From Pedobacter africanus (lineage in GTDB: Bacteria; Bacteroidota; Bacteroidia; Sphingobacteriales; Sphingobacteriaceae): a DNA stretch of 64,000 nucleotides. The translations under genes were made by a program, and so were the position numbers. The stretch is taken from contig NZ_FWXT01000002.1 in the NCBI RefSeq assembly GCF_900176535.1, forward strand, positions 1 to 64,000, written 5' to 3'. Below are positions 1-8,279 of this stretch, in pieces; within the stretch, counting starts at the first letter, position 1, and every line of letters starts with the position of its first letter. Below the pieces are notes generated by a model. The model did no database searches and was not told the DNA's origin. It saw only the letters and a program-made list of their open reading frames with translations.

Positions 1-1850
1 CTTCGACTGGTAACCAGTGGTATAAGGATGGGGTGCTATTGGCAGGAGAAACGGGACTGACTTATGTGGCGAATGCTTCAGGTGCTTATACTGTGGTGTT
101 TACCGATGGTAACACTTGTCCAAGTGTTGCTTCTGCTGGAATCACAGTTACAGTGAACCCATTGCCACCGGCCCCAACCGTTACAGCATCTGGATTAACC
201 ACTTTCTGTGCTGGTGGTTCCATAACTTTAACCTCAAGTGCTTCGACAGGTAACCAGTGGTACAAAGATGGGGTAATACTTGCAGGAGCAACCGGCCAGA
301 CTTATGTGGCGAATGCTTCAGGTACTTATACTGCGGTGTTTACTGACGGTAACACTTGCCCAAGCGCTGCTTCTGCTGGAATCACAGTTACAGTAAACCC
401 ATTGCCACCTGCACCAACGATTACAGCATCGGGATTAACAACTTTCTGTGCTGGTGGTTCCGTAACTTTAACTTCAAGTGCTTTGACAGGTAACCAGTGG
501 TACAGGGATGGGGTATTGCTTTCAGGAGCAACCGGCCAGACTTATGTGGCCAATGCTTCAGGTGCTTACACTGTGGTGTTTACTGACGGTAACACTTGCC
601 CAAGCGCTGCTTCTGCTGGAATCACGATTACAGTAAACCCTTTACCACCTGCACCAACAGTTACAGCATCAGGACCAACAATATTCTGTGCTGGCGGTTC
701 AGTAACGCTTAGCTCTAGTAGCGCAACCAGCTATCAATGGTACAGAGGAACTACTTTGTTAACTGGTGAAACGCAACAAACTTACACAGCTATAGAAAGT
801 GGTAGCTATACTGTGGTGGTTACCGATGGCAATTCCTGTGCAAGCCCGGCTTCAGCATCAGTTAGTGTTACAGTCAACCCACTACCAGCACAACCAACAG
901 TTACAGCATCGGGATTAACCACTTTCTGTGCTGGAGGTTCCGTAATCCTAACTTCATCCTCTGCTGTCAGTTATCAGTGGTACAGGGGTAATATTTTGTT
1001 AACTGGTGAGACACAACAGACTTATACAGCTACAGAAAGCGGTAAATATACGGTTGTAGTGACAAATGCCAGCAATTGTGCTGGTCCGGTTTCCAATGAG
1101 GTTATGGTTACGGTAAATGCTTTGCCAATCCAGCCGGTAATCACTGCTAATGGAGGAACGATTTTCTGTGATGGGGAAAGTGTTGTTTTAAGCACTTCAG
1201 CTAACGGAAGTTATCAGTGGTATTTGAATGGAACTCCAATAACCAATGCCACAGGGCAAACTTATGAAGCAAAAGTAGCAGGTAAATATACAGTTGTGGT
1301 TACCAATACAAGCAATTGCGCTAGCCCGGTTTCCAATGAAATTACCGTTACGGTAAATGCTCTGCCAGTTATTCCAACGATTACAGCTATGGGCAACACG
1401 GTTTTCTGCATCGGCAATTCGGTGACCTTAACTTCCAGTGCTGCCAGTGGTTACCAATGGTATAAAGATGGAGCAGTTATACCCGGTGCATCCAGCAAGA
1501 CCTATATTGCTACAGAAACTGGCGCTTACCATGTATTGGTAACCAATGTAAATGGTTGCAGCAGCAGCCCTTCATTACCAACCCAGGTTACAGCAAGCCC
1601 TTATCCGGAATTGCCAAACATTTCACCGGCGGGGGTAACTACTTTCTGCGAAGGAGGGGTAGTTACGCTTACCTCGTCATCAGCAGCAGGAAATCAATGG
1701 TACAAAAACGGAATTCTTATACCGGGGGCAAACGGACAAACATTGGGTGTGAATGAAATTGGTAACTATACAGTGAAAGTGACCAACCAGGCCGGTTGTG
1801 CAAGTACAATGTCAGCTGCTACAAACGTTACCGTAAATAAAGTGCCTAAA
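1..1850 (+). repeat. Array of eight in-frame 240-bp tandem repeats inside the adhesin gene
   Basis: The same motifs recur every 240 bases exactly (for example at 61, 301, 541, 781, 1021, 1261, 1501 and 1741) with no length change. The first three units are nearly identical at DNA level: 61-120 and 301-360 differ at 5 of 60 positions. Units from about 721 on are increasingly divergent. Each unit encodes one Ig-like domain. The array continues beyond the left window edge. Confidence 0.95.
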
Positions 1851-3383
1851 GGGTTTGACGATGTGGTAAATAGCTTGAGCTGTACGCAATCTTCTTTCAG
1901 TTACAACCTTCAAACCAAAAATGTAAACAACATCCAAAAAGGAGGCAATGCGGTTCCTGCAGGCTTCAGCTGGACGGTAAATTCTACTGTTACAGGAGCG
2001 GTTAATGGCTCAGGCAAAGTACTAAACGCCACATTGATCAACACCACAACAACCGAGCAATATGTTGTATATCTGGTTACCCCAATAGCAGAAGCAGGAG
2101 GCTGTGCAGGGCAACCGTTTAAAATTACAGTCCGTGTTCCGGTATGTTTGGATATAACTATCACTAAGTCTGCAAACAGAACCAACGTTTCTGCTCCGGG
2201 AGATGAGATTAAGTATTCTATTGTAGTATCCAATAATGGCAATGCCAACCATAGCCATGTTAAAGTTAACGATCCATTGCTGGGAGGGCTGCTTTATCGG
2301 TCGGCTGGTGATAATGGCAATGATATTCTGGAAAAAGGAGAAAGCTGGATTTATAGTGGAACTTATACCATTACCCAGAATAATATTGATTCCTTTGGCC
2401 TGCCAGATGTTAATACCGGAAAGATTGTAAACACAGCAACGGTAAGTTCAATGGAATATCCACAATCCAAATCGGCCATAGCAGAAGTAAATATTGATGC
2501 CAATCCTTCGGTTGCCCTGGTTAAAACAGGAGCAATGAATCGTGATTTCCGAACAATGACCTATACATTTACGGTCACCAATAATGGGAATATGACCCTC
2601 TATAATCTGGTAGTAAAGGACCCGAAAATTATCCAGCCTATTGTATTAAGTCAAACTACATTGGCACCTGGAGCAACCACCAGCGGCATAGCCCAATACA
2701 CCATTACCAATCCTGAAAAGGTTGCAGGTAATGTAAGCAACACTGCCACGGTAACGGGCCTAACCAGATCTGGGATCAGTGTAACCGATATTTCGGGTAC
2801 AGCTGCAAATAACGACGATCCAACTGTAATCGATATTACAAGGTATCCGATAGCCATAGACGACTATGCCAATACGAAAGCAGATGTAGAGGTGGCTGTA
2901 CCGGTTATCAATAATGACAAACCAGCATTGTTTCCACTGGATGCATCAACGCTGGAAGTAAAAAGTCAGCCAACCAACGGCAAACTATCTGTTAACAAGG
3001 ATGGAAAAGTAGTGTATACACCAAATAAAGGCTTTTTCGGAATAGAGAAATTTACTTATAAAGTAGATGATGCAAATGGTCTGGGATCTAACGTAGCGAT
3101 TGTAACCATTACGGTTGTGCCTCCGGATCTGGATGTGCCCAATACTTTTACACCAAATGGCGATGGGAAGAACGACACTTTTGTAATTACCGGATTGGAA
3201 AATTACGAGAAGGTTAGCCTGTTTGTTTACAACCGATGGGGAGATGAAGTTTACAGAAATAACAACTATAAAAATGAATGGGACGGAAACGGTTTAAATG
3301 ACGGTACTTATTTCTATGTATTAAAGTTGACAAAAGCGGGCAAAGAAGAGTCCAGGAGAAGCTGGATACTGATAAAAAGATAA
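1..3383 (+). CDS. Giant repeat adhesin with T9SS type B sorting domain (5' end outside window)
   Basis: This is a secreted or cell-surface protein whose N-terminus lies upstream: the open frame already runs from base 3. Visible order: eight tandem Ig-like units of 80 residues (to about base 1850), each with a QWY core and paired cysteines; a PKD-like stretch (about 1850-2130); two DUF11-type domains (about 2150-2490 and 2500-2830); a cadherin-like/Ig domain ending in ITVV (about 2840-3125); and a gliding-motility-associated C-terminal domain (TIGR04131/CHU_C type) with the FTPNGDGKND motif and a YNRWGDEV segment. That last domain is the type B signal for T9SS export. The next gene, 10 bp downstream, is a PorP/SprF protein, as expected for such clients. 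A GTG at base 33 is not the true start. Ligand and exact role (adhesion or matrix) are unknown. Confidence 0.93.
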   Translation, partial: STGNQWYKDGVLLAGETGLTYVANASGAYTVVFTDGNTCPSVASAGITVTVNPLPPAPTVTASGLTTFCAGGSITLTSSASTGNQWYKDGVILAGATGQTYVANASGTYTAVFTDGNTCPSAASAGITVTVNPLPPAPTITASGLTTFCAGGSVTLTSSALTGNQWYRDGVLLSGATGQTYVANASGAYTVVFTDGNTCPSAASAGITITVNPLPPAPTVTASGPTIFCAGGSVTLSSSSATSYQWYRGTTLLTGETQQTYTAIESGSYTVVVTDGNSCASPASASVSVTVNPLPAQPTVTASGLTTFCAGGSVILTSSSAVSYQWYRGNILLTGETQQTYTATESGKYTVVVTNASNCAGPVSNEVMVTVNALPIQPVITANGGTIFCDGESVVLSTSANGSYQWYLNGTPITNATGQTYEAKVAGKYTVVVTNTSNCASPVSNEITVTVNALPVIPTITAMGNTVFCIGNSVTLTSSAASGYQWYKDGAVIPGASSKTYIATETGAYHVLVTNVNGCSSSPSLPTQVTASPYPELPNISPAGVTTFCEGGVVTLTSSSAAGNQWYKNGILIPGANGQTLGVNEIGNYTVKVTNQAGCASTMSAATNVTVNKVPKGFDDVVNSLSCTQSSFSYNLQTKNVNNIQKGGNAVPAGFSWTVNSTVTGAVNGSGKVLNATLINTTTTEQYVVYLVTPIAEAGGCAGQPFKITVRVPVCLDITITKSANRTNVSAPGDEIKYSIVVSNNGNANHSHVKVNDPLLGGLLYRSAGDNGNDILEKGESWIYSGTYTITQNNIDSFGLPDVNTGKIVNTATVSSMEYPQSKSAIAEVNIDANPSVALVKTGAMNRDFRTMTYTFTVTNNGNMTLYNLVVKDPKIIQPIVLSQTTLAPGATTSGIAQYTITNPEKVAGNVSNTATVTGLTRSGISVTDISGTAANNDDPTVIDITRYPIAIDDYANTKADVEVAVPVINNDKPALFPLDASTLEVKSQPTNGKLSVNKDGKVVYTPNKGFFGIEKFTYKVDDANGLGSNVAIVTITVVPPDLDVPNTFTPNGDGKNDTFVITGLENYEKVSLFVYNRWGDEVYRNNNYKNEWDGNGLNDGTYFYVLKLTKAGKEESRRSWILIKR

Positions 3384-3393
3384 ATGAATTGAA

Positions 3394-4389
3394 ATGAAGA
3401 TTGTAAAACGCATTGTGGCTTCCGTATTTTTTCTCTGCATGTTTGCGGGGTATTCGGCCGCGCAGCAAAACATACAATTCTCTCAATATGTATTCAATAG
3501 TTTAAGCGTAAATCCAGCTTATGCTGGTTATAAGGAGGAGTGGTTTGCACAACTTGCGCTTCGTGCTCAATGGATTGGGGTAGAAGGTGCTCCCCAGACC
3601 GGGACGGTATCTCTTGACGGCATCGTTGACCCGAGAGACAGGAAAATGGGACTTGGTTTCCAGATTACTTCTGATAAAATAGGCCCTCAATCTTCTACTT
3701 CAGTAACTGCAAACTATGCTTATCGGTTGCAGCTCGATCAGGATGATACCAGAAGACTGAGTTTTGGCATTGGAATAGGTGCCGCCCAGTATAACCTGAA
3801 AGGAGATATGATCAAAACAGGAGAGGGCGGTGACCGGGCGGTTGCAGGACAAAATGATAGCCGTATTGTACCTGATGTAAGGTTTGGTGTATTTTACAAT
3901 TCCAACTTCTGGTATATGGGACTTTCCCTGATGGATGCCTTTTCGGGATCGGATGTTAATGTAAGGAGTGTTTCTGCTGCTTTCAATATTGTACGCAGCA
4001 GGCATGCGTACCTCATTATGGGTGGTCTGGCCAATCTTTCGCCCGATGTGCGGGTTCGTCCCAGTCTTATGATAAAGGAAGATTTTAAAGGTCCAACAAG
4101 TGCTGACTTTAATGTGATGGCCATATTTAACGATAAGTTGTGGCTTGGCGGGTCTTATAGAACGGGTTTCAGTCTGTGGAAGAAACAGTACAACACACTT
4201 AATCTCGGCAAACAAAATTCAATCTCCGGTATTGTCCAGGTTTTTCTGAGCGAACGTTTTCGCATCGGGTACTCTTACGATCATGTAACCAGCAAGCTGA
4301 GCAGCAACCAGAATGGTTCTCATGAACTTACCCTTGGATTAACCTTTGGAAGGGTGCCCAGATCATTCATTTGTCCGCGTGTTTTTTAA
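3394..4389 (+). CDS. PorP/SprF family type IX secretion system membrane protein
   Basis: 331-residue outer-membrane protein of the PorP/SprF family (TIGR03519). It has a signal peptide (residues 1-23, ending SAAQQ), then the family's N-terminal QFSQYVFN...NPAYAGY motif, and alternating beta-strand-like segments to the C-terminus. In Flavobacterium, SprF-type proteins are needed for export or surface attachment of the type B sorting-domain protein encoded just upstream. The 10-bp gap to the adhesin gene implies co-transcription and a dedicated pair. ATG at 3394 gives an intact signal peptide. The family is certain. The one-to-one partnership is inferred from position. Confidence 0.93.
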   Translation: MKIVKRIVASVFFLCMFAGYSAAQQNIQFSQYVFNSLSVNPAYAGYKEEWFAQLALRAQWIGVEGAPQTGTVSLDGIVDPRDRKMGLGFQITSDKIGPQSSTSVTANYAYRLQLDQDDTRRLSFGIGIGAAQYNLKGDMIKTGEGGDRAVAGQNDSRIVPDVRFGVFYNSNFWYMGLSLMDAFSGSDVNVRSVSAAFNIVRSRHAYLIMGGLANLSPDVRVRPSLMIKEDFKGPTSADFNVMAIFNDKLWLGGSYRTGFSLWKKQYNTLNLGKQNSISGIVQVFLSERFRIGYSYDHVTSKLSSNQNGSHELTLGLTFGRVPRSFICPRVF

Positions 4390-4474
4390 TTTACTCTTGC
4401 TTATGGAATAGCAGAAGTGATGGCATCTTTACAGTAAATGTATGGTATAATATTAACTTCTAAATTCTAAAGCA

Positions 4475-5299
4475 ATGTTAGGTTCAAAAATTGATCTGTC
4501 AGGTAACCAATGGCTGGAGATTGTGTTTAATCAGAAAAACAAAAGCTATGGTGCTTATGCGCTTCGCCGGCAAAGCGCTTCTGATACAAGTAAAGCCCTT
4601 TTTATTGCGGGGTCTTTATTTATTTTATTTTTTTTATCTCCTAAGCTGATCAGTTTGGTAAAAGGGAGCGATAGGGTAGATGATACGCGAATTCATGAAC
4701 GGGTTGTAGAAGTGCAGCCGCCTCCCGCCCTGAACCCGGAAACGCCGCCGCCTGCAGTTATTGAACCTCCGGCACCCAAACAAAATCAAATTAAGTTTTT
4801 ACCACCCGTGGTTGTAGAGGATGACAAAGTCGATGATTTAGATCCGGTACAGCTAAAAGATCTGGCAATTGCTAATCCGGGCCAGAAAACAGTAGAGGGG
4901 CAGGAAGATGGGCAGCTTGTAATTACAGAAACCCCGGGTATTGGTAAAGAACAGGTGGCTGCAGCAGGCGACGATGTGTACCCAGATTTTAGAGCCTTAG
5001 AAGTGCAGCCTGATTTTCCAGGCGGAATGGATAAATTCTACAAATACCTGTCAAAAGCTATCCGTTTTCCGGCGGCAGCGCAGGAAGCAAACATATCAGG
5101 AAAAGTGTTCCTGTCCTTTATCATTGAAAAAAACGGTACGCTTACCGATATCAAAGTTGAGCGGAAACTAGGCTATGGCACAGATGAAGAAGCTGTAAGG
5201 GTGCTCACAGGAAGTCCGAAATGGATGCCTGGTATTCAGAACGGAAAAGCCGTACGTGTAAAATACAACATTCCAATTAACTTTTCTTTAGCGCAATAG
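4475..5299 (+). CDS. Energy transducer TonB family protein
   Basis: 274 residues: a short cytoplasmic N-terminus (with the KSYGAYALR motif common in Bacteroidota TonB proteins), one membrane segment (about 42-62), a proline-rich periplasmic spacer (about 75-105), and a TonB C-terminal domain (about 195-274) containing FPGGMDKFYKYL and the terminal YNIPINF strand. TonB proteins pass proton-motive-force energy from ExbBD to outer-membrane receptors. No exbB or exbD is nearby. Gene lies 85 bp after the PorP/SprF gene and ends at a strong terminator. It could be an independent unit; whether it serves the adhesin export pair is unknown. Confidence 0.93.
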   Translation: MLGSKIDLSGNQWLEIVFNQKNKSYGAYALRRQSASDTSKALFIAGSLFILFFLSPKLISLVKGSDRVDDTRIHERVVEVQPPPALNPETPPPAVIEPPAPKQNQIKFLPPVVVEDDKVDDLDPVQLKDLAIANPGQKTVEGQEDGQLVITETPGIGKEQVAAAGDDVYPDFRALEVQPDFPGGMDKFYKYLSKAIRFPAAAQEANISGKVFLSFIIEKNGTLTDIKVERKLGYGTDEEAVRVLTGSPKWMPGIQNGKAVRVKYNIPINFSLAQ

Positions 5300-5319
5300 G
5301 TACCAGCCGCTTTTACTAT

Positions 5320-5356
5320 GCCCCCCAAAAAAACAGTCTTTTGGGGGGCGTTTATT
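5320..5356. terminator. Bidirectional terminator between the TonB gene and mdaB
   Basis: A perfect 11-bp stem (5320-5330 with 5339-5349; GCCCCCCAAAA pairing with TTTTGGGGGGC), an 8-nt loop, then a T-rich tract on the plus strand. A-run on the other side supplies Ts for the minus strand. It sits between convergent genes. Confidence 0.9.
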
Positions 5357-5357
5357 T

Positions 5358-5975
5358 TTAGGCACACATGCCTATTTCGAGATTACTGCTGAAGATCTTT
5401 TCCAGATGTGCCTCGTAGCGTTTCAGGTCCTTTACCACATCTGCATTTTTTTCTACATCATGAAAATGTATGCCTTCCAGCGGTTTCATACCTGTGAATG
5501 CATTCATACGGTGAAATCCAAACATAGGGCCTTCGTCCACACTTTTCTGGTTGAAAAATTCTCTGGGTAGGGTAAAGGCTTCCTGAGGTGCATTCCATGA
5601 GGTGGTCAGCATATACTTTTTACCATTCATCAGGCCACCTGTTCCGTAATTGACAGCGGGATTGGCAGCAGAACGACCATCGCTATGGTAAATGCCATTG
5701 TTGTGCCCTTCTGTAAACACCAAATCAATATACTTCTTAAATTCATGCGGAAGCTGAAACCACCATACAGGTGTATGGTAAATGAGAATATCGGCCCATT
5801 TGTAATTTTCAACTTCTTCCTTAATGTTGTAAGGCTGATTGATGTCGGTATGCCTGACTTCGAACCCGGGCTTATTATTAAAAAAGTCGAGTGTCTTTTC
5901 AGTGATGCTCCTGTTGAACAGGCCGCCGGAATGTCCGAATACCTGCCCTCCGTTGATAACGAATATTTTTGTCAT
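5358..5975 (-). CDS. mdaB: NAD(P)H:quinone oxidoreductase, MdaB-like flavodoxin-fold protein
   Basis: 205 residues, the usual length of MdaB. Flavodoxin-like fold: N-terminal beta strand with FVINGGQ, the conserved HTPVWWFQLPHEFKKYID segment, the FTEGH turn, the GSGGL-like GTGGL loop, and TTSWNAPQEAF. The family reduces quinones by two electrons using NADPH and FAD in the cytoplasm and so limits redox cycling. It is divergently transcribed from a LysR-type regulator, a common arrangement for regulator and target. A TAATTTTG -7 box lies on this strand at 5997-6004. Quinone substrate is not shown by the sequence. Confidence 0.88.
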   Translation of the reverse strand: MTKIFVINGGQVFGHSGGLFNRSITEKTLDFFNNKPGFEVRHTDINQPYNIKEEVENYKWADILIYHTPVWWFQLPHEFKKYIDLVFTEGHNNGIYHSDGRSAANPAVNYGTGGLMNGKKYMLTTSWNAPQEAFTLPREFFNQKSVDEGPMFGFHRMNAFTGMKPLEGIHFHDVEKNADVVKDLKRYEAHLEKIFSSNLEIGMCA

Positions 5976-5996
5976 GTCTTTATCTTAATTATCATA

Positions 5997-6004
5997 CAAA
6001 ATTA
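5997..6004 (-). promoter_or_regulatory. mdaB promoter -7 element
   Basis: On the minus strand this reads TAATTTTG, matching the Bacteroidota -7 consensus TAnnTTTG, 21 bases before the mdaB start. No clear TTTG -33 element is present upstream, which could mean activator dependence. Confidence 0.5.
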
Positions 6005-6031
6005 CGGCGCTGTATAGTATAAATAAAATAA

Positions 6032-6055
6032 TATAATTTATACTTTTGTATTATA
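6032..6055 (+). promoter_or_regulatory. lysR -7 element inside an inverted repeat (putative LysR operator)
   Basis: TACTTTTG (6041-6048) matches the -7 consensus for the LysR-type gene starting at 6072. It is centred in an inverted repeat TATAAT-N12-ATTATA (6032-6037 and 6050-6055). LysR proteins bind dyads and often repress themselves, so self-control is plausible. AT-rich sequence makes chance dyads easy. Confidence 0.45.
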
Positions 6056-6071
6056 ATAATGATAGATAGGC

Positions 6072-6995
6072 ATGGTAAATCTGGAATGGTTCAGAACTTT
6101 TAAAGTGATATATGAATGTGGTACGCTTACAGGTGCTGCTGAGGCTTTATATATTTCGCAGCCCGGGGTGAGTCTGCATTTGAGTTCTCTTGAGTCCTAC
6201 GTGGGTTACAAATTATTTGATCGTACTTCACGGAAAATGATAGCGACAGAAAGGGCCAAGGTCCTTTACAATTACATTCAGGAACCACTTGCAAAACTGG
6301 AAGAGGCTGAAAGGCACTTCCATAAAAGTGTGGAACGCGATGTTCCAACCATTAGTATAGGTATGTGTTTTGAAACCTTTCAATATACACTCGAATCTTA
6401 TCTGCCCGGGCTTCCTTTTAATGTGATCATTAAATTTGGAGATTATCCTCAAATGCTGAGTGATCTTGATGCGGGTATCCTCGATCTGATCATTACCCCG
6501 CAAAAAGGAGAGTATAAGGGTTTGTTGTACGAACCCTTTTTCAAAGAAAAAATAGTATTGGTATGTGGAAAAGGAACTTCTGTAGAAGATTTCGAAAATT
6601 TTGTTAAGCGTAATGACAAGGCTGCTTGTCTGAGTTGGTTAAAGCAGCAAACCTGGTACGGAACCACAGGCGACATGGAACATCAGCGGAGGTTTTGGTA
6701 TAATAACTTTGGTAAGCGCCCCGATTTTAAGCCTAATTATATTGTTCCGAACCTCTGCTCAATTATCAGATGTTTAAGTACAGGTAAAGGCCTGGCCGTA
6801 ATGCCTGATTTTCTTTCCAGGCAGGAGCTAGACGCCGGGAACATAAAAGTACTTTGGGAAGGCAGGGAGCCTATTGAAAACACGCTATACTTCGGCACGC
6901 GTAAAAACACCGTTTATGAAGAACAGATCAAAGTGATAAAAGACATCTTTTTGAAAGAAATGGGAGAACCGCAAAGCCTTTTAACCAAAAAATAA
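6072..6995 (+). CDS. LysR-family transcriptional regulator
   Basis: 307 residues, normal for LysR-type regulators. The N-terminal winged helix-turn-helix (about 1-65) includes GAAEALYISQPGVSLHLSSLE and the LFDRTSR wing. The remainder is the periplasmic-binding-like effector domain, with the typical LDLIITP and FFKEKIVLVC strands. It is divergent from mdaB with a 96-bp shared control region, so mdaB is the likely target. Inducer unknown; quinones or electrophiles are a guess from the neighbour. The 3' end overlaps the convergent membrane-protein gene by 15 bp. Confidence 0.92.
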   Translation: MVNLEWFRTFKVIYECGTLTGAAEALYISQPGVSLHLSSLESYVGYKLFDRTSRKMIATERAKVLYNYIQEPLAKLEEAERHFHKSVERDVPTISIGMCFETFQYTLESYLPGLPFNVIIKFGDYPQMLSDLDAGILDLIITPQKGEYKGLLYEPFFKEKIVLVCGKGTSVEDFENFVKRNDKAACLSWLKQQTWYGTTGDMEHQRRFWYNNFGKRPDFKPNYIVPNLCSIIRCLSTGKGLAVMPDFLSRQELDAGNIKVLWEGREPIENTLYFGTRKNTVYEEQIKVIKDIFLKEMGEPQSLLTKK

Positions 6996-8252
6996 ATAGG
7001 CTAAACCTATGGCAGTACAAACACCTACCAGATCGGCCAGTAACATGGCGCCAATGGCATAACGTGTGTTTTTTATGCTTACCGAGCCAAAATAAACGGC
7101 TACTATATAAAAAGTGGTATCTGAAGCACCCTGGAATATTCCTGAAAGCCTGCTGGCAAAAGAATCGGGCCCATAAGTTTCCATGGTGCTTACCATCATT
7201 CCGCGTGCTGCCCCGCCACTTAAAGGCCGGATCAGGGCAGTAGGCAGCCCCTCTACAAAACGGGTATCGGCGCCCAGGAATGCAAATCCATTTTTTATAG
7301 CACTGATCACCACATCAAAAGTTCCACTGGTACGCAGGAGCGATATGGCTACCAGCATGCCTACAAGGTAAGGTACAATCTTAATGGCAGTATCAAAGCC
7401 ATTTTTTGCACCGTCAATAAAGGCGTCAAAAACGTCTATTTTTTTATAAAGCCCGCCTAAAACAATCAATAAAAACACCAGTAATATCAAACCATTACTC
7501 AAGATACCCGAAAATGATTTGATGCCTTCTGCATTTAAAGAAACGATATACAATACCAATAAGGCAATTACAAAGGAAATGCTGAGCACCCAGATGATAA
7601 TGACAGGCTGAAGAATGTTAATCTTTTGCTTAAAAGATACAATCAGCATGGCAGCTATGGTGCCAACAAAGGTTACAATTAAGCAGGGAATAAATATATC
7701 AGTAGGGTTGGATGCATTCTGTGAAGCCCTTATGGCAATTACGCTAACCGGGATCAGGTTTAATCCGGCTGCATGTAAGCACAGGAACATGATCTGGGAA
7801 TTGGAAGCCACGTCTTTACTCGGATTGAGCTCCTGCAGGCTTTCCATGGCTTTTAATCCAAATGGTGTAGCTGCATTGTCCAGCCCCAGTAAATTGGCTG
7901 AGAAATTCATGATCATGTGGCCCATTGAGGGATGTCCTTTTGGAATATCGGGGAAAAGTTTAGAAAAGAATGGGCCGACAATTCTTGATAGCAATCGAAT
8001 TCCACCAGCCCTTTCAGCGATACTCATCAATCCCATAAACAAGGCCAGGATTCCTATAAGTTTCAAACAAAGCTCAACAGCAACCCAGCAGGTTTGTATG
8101 ATGCCATCCAGCTTTAAGGGGTTTGCCGGATCATCGGCCTTGCCGATGACCATCCAGTTGAAAATATCACTTTGCCCAAAAAAGAAGCATTTAACACCTG
8201 CTACTACAATAGCAACAATAATAAAGGCAGACCAGATTCTACTTAACGCCAT
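6981..8252 (-). CDS. Fused SpmA-SpmB nucleoside-recognition (Gate) domain membrane protein
   Basis: 423 residues, polytopic. The N-terminal half is SpmA-like (VAVELCLKLIGILALFMGL, then NLLGLDNAATPFGLKAM at about 115-135). The C-terminal half is SpmB-like (FDAFIDGAKNGFDTAIKIVPYLV, then RPLSGGAARGMM and GASDTTFYIVAVYFGS). In Bacillus these are two separate spore maturation proteins; non-sporulating Bacteroidota often carry them fused. Both halves hold Gate domains, as in nucleoside transporters, but the transported substrate is unknown. Located 27 bp after an S9 peptidase gene on the same strand, so probably co-transcribed. Confidence 0.9.
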   Translation of the reverse strand: MALSRIWSAFIIVAIVVAGVKCFFFGQSDIFNWMVIGKADDPANPLKLDGIIQTCWVAVELCLKLIGILALFMGLMSIAERAGGIRLLSRIVGPFFSKLFPDIPKGHPSMGHMIMNFSANLLGLDNAATPFGLKAMESLQELNPSKDVASNSQIMFLCLHAAGLNLIPVSVIAIRASQNASNPTDIFIPCLIVTFVGTIAAMLIVSFKQKINILQPVIIIWVLSISFVIALLVLYIVSLNAEGIKSFSGILSNGLILLVFLLIVLGGLYKKIDVFDAFIDGAKNGFDTAIKIVPYLVGMLVAISLLRTSGTFDVVISAIKNGFAFLGADTRFVEGLPTALIRPLSGGAARGMMVSTMETYGPDSFASRLSGIFQGASDTTFYIVAVYFGSVSIKNTRYAIGAMLLADLVGVCTAIGLAYLFFG

Positions 8253-8279
8253 TAAAGATGATTTAGTTCAGGCTCTAAT

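Noticed and set aside
1..1850. CRISPR array
   Set aside because: The repeats are 240 bp, contiguous and in coding frame, with no short repeat/spacer alternation.
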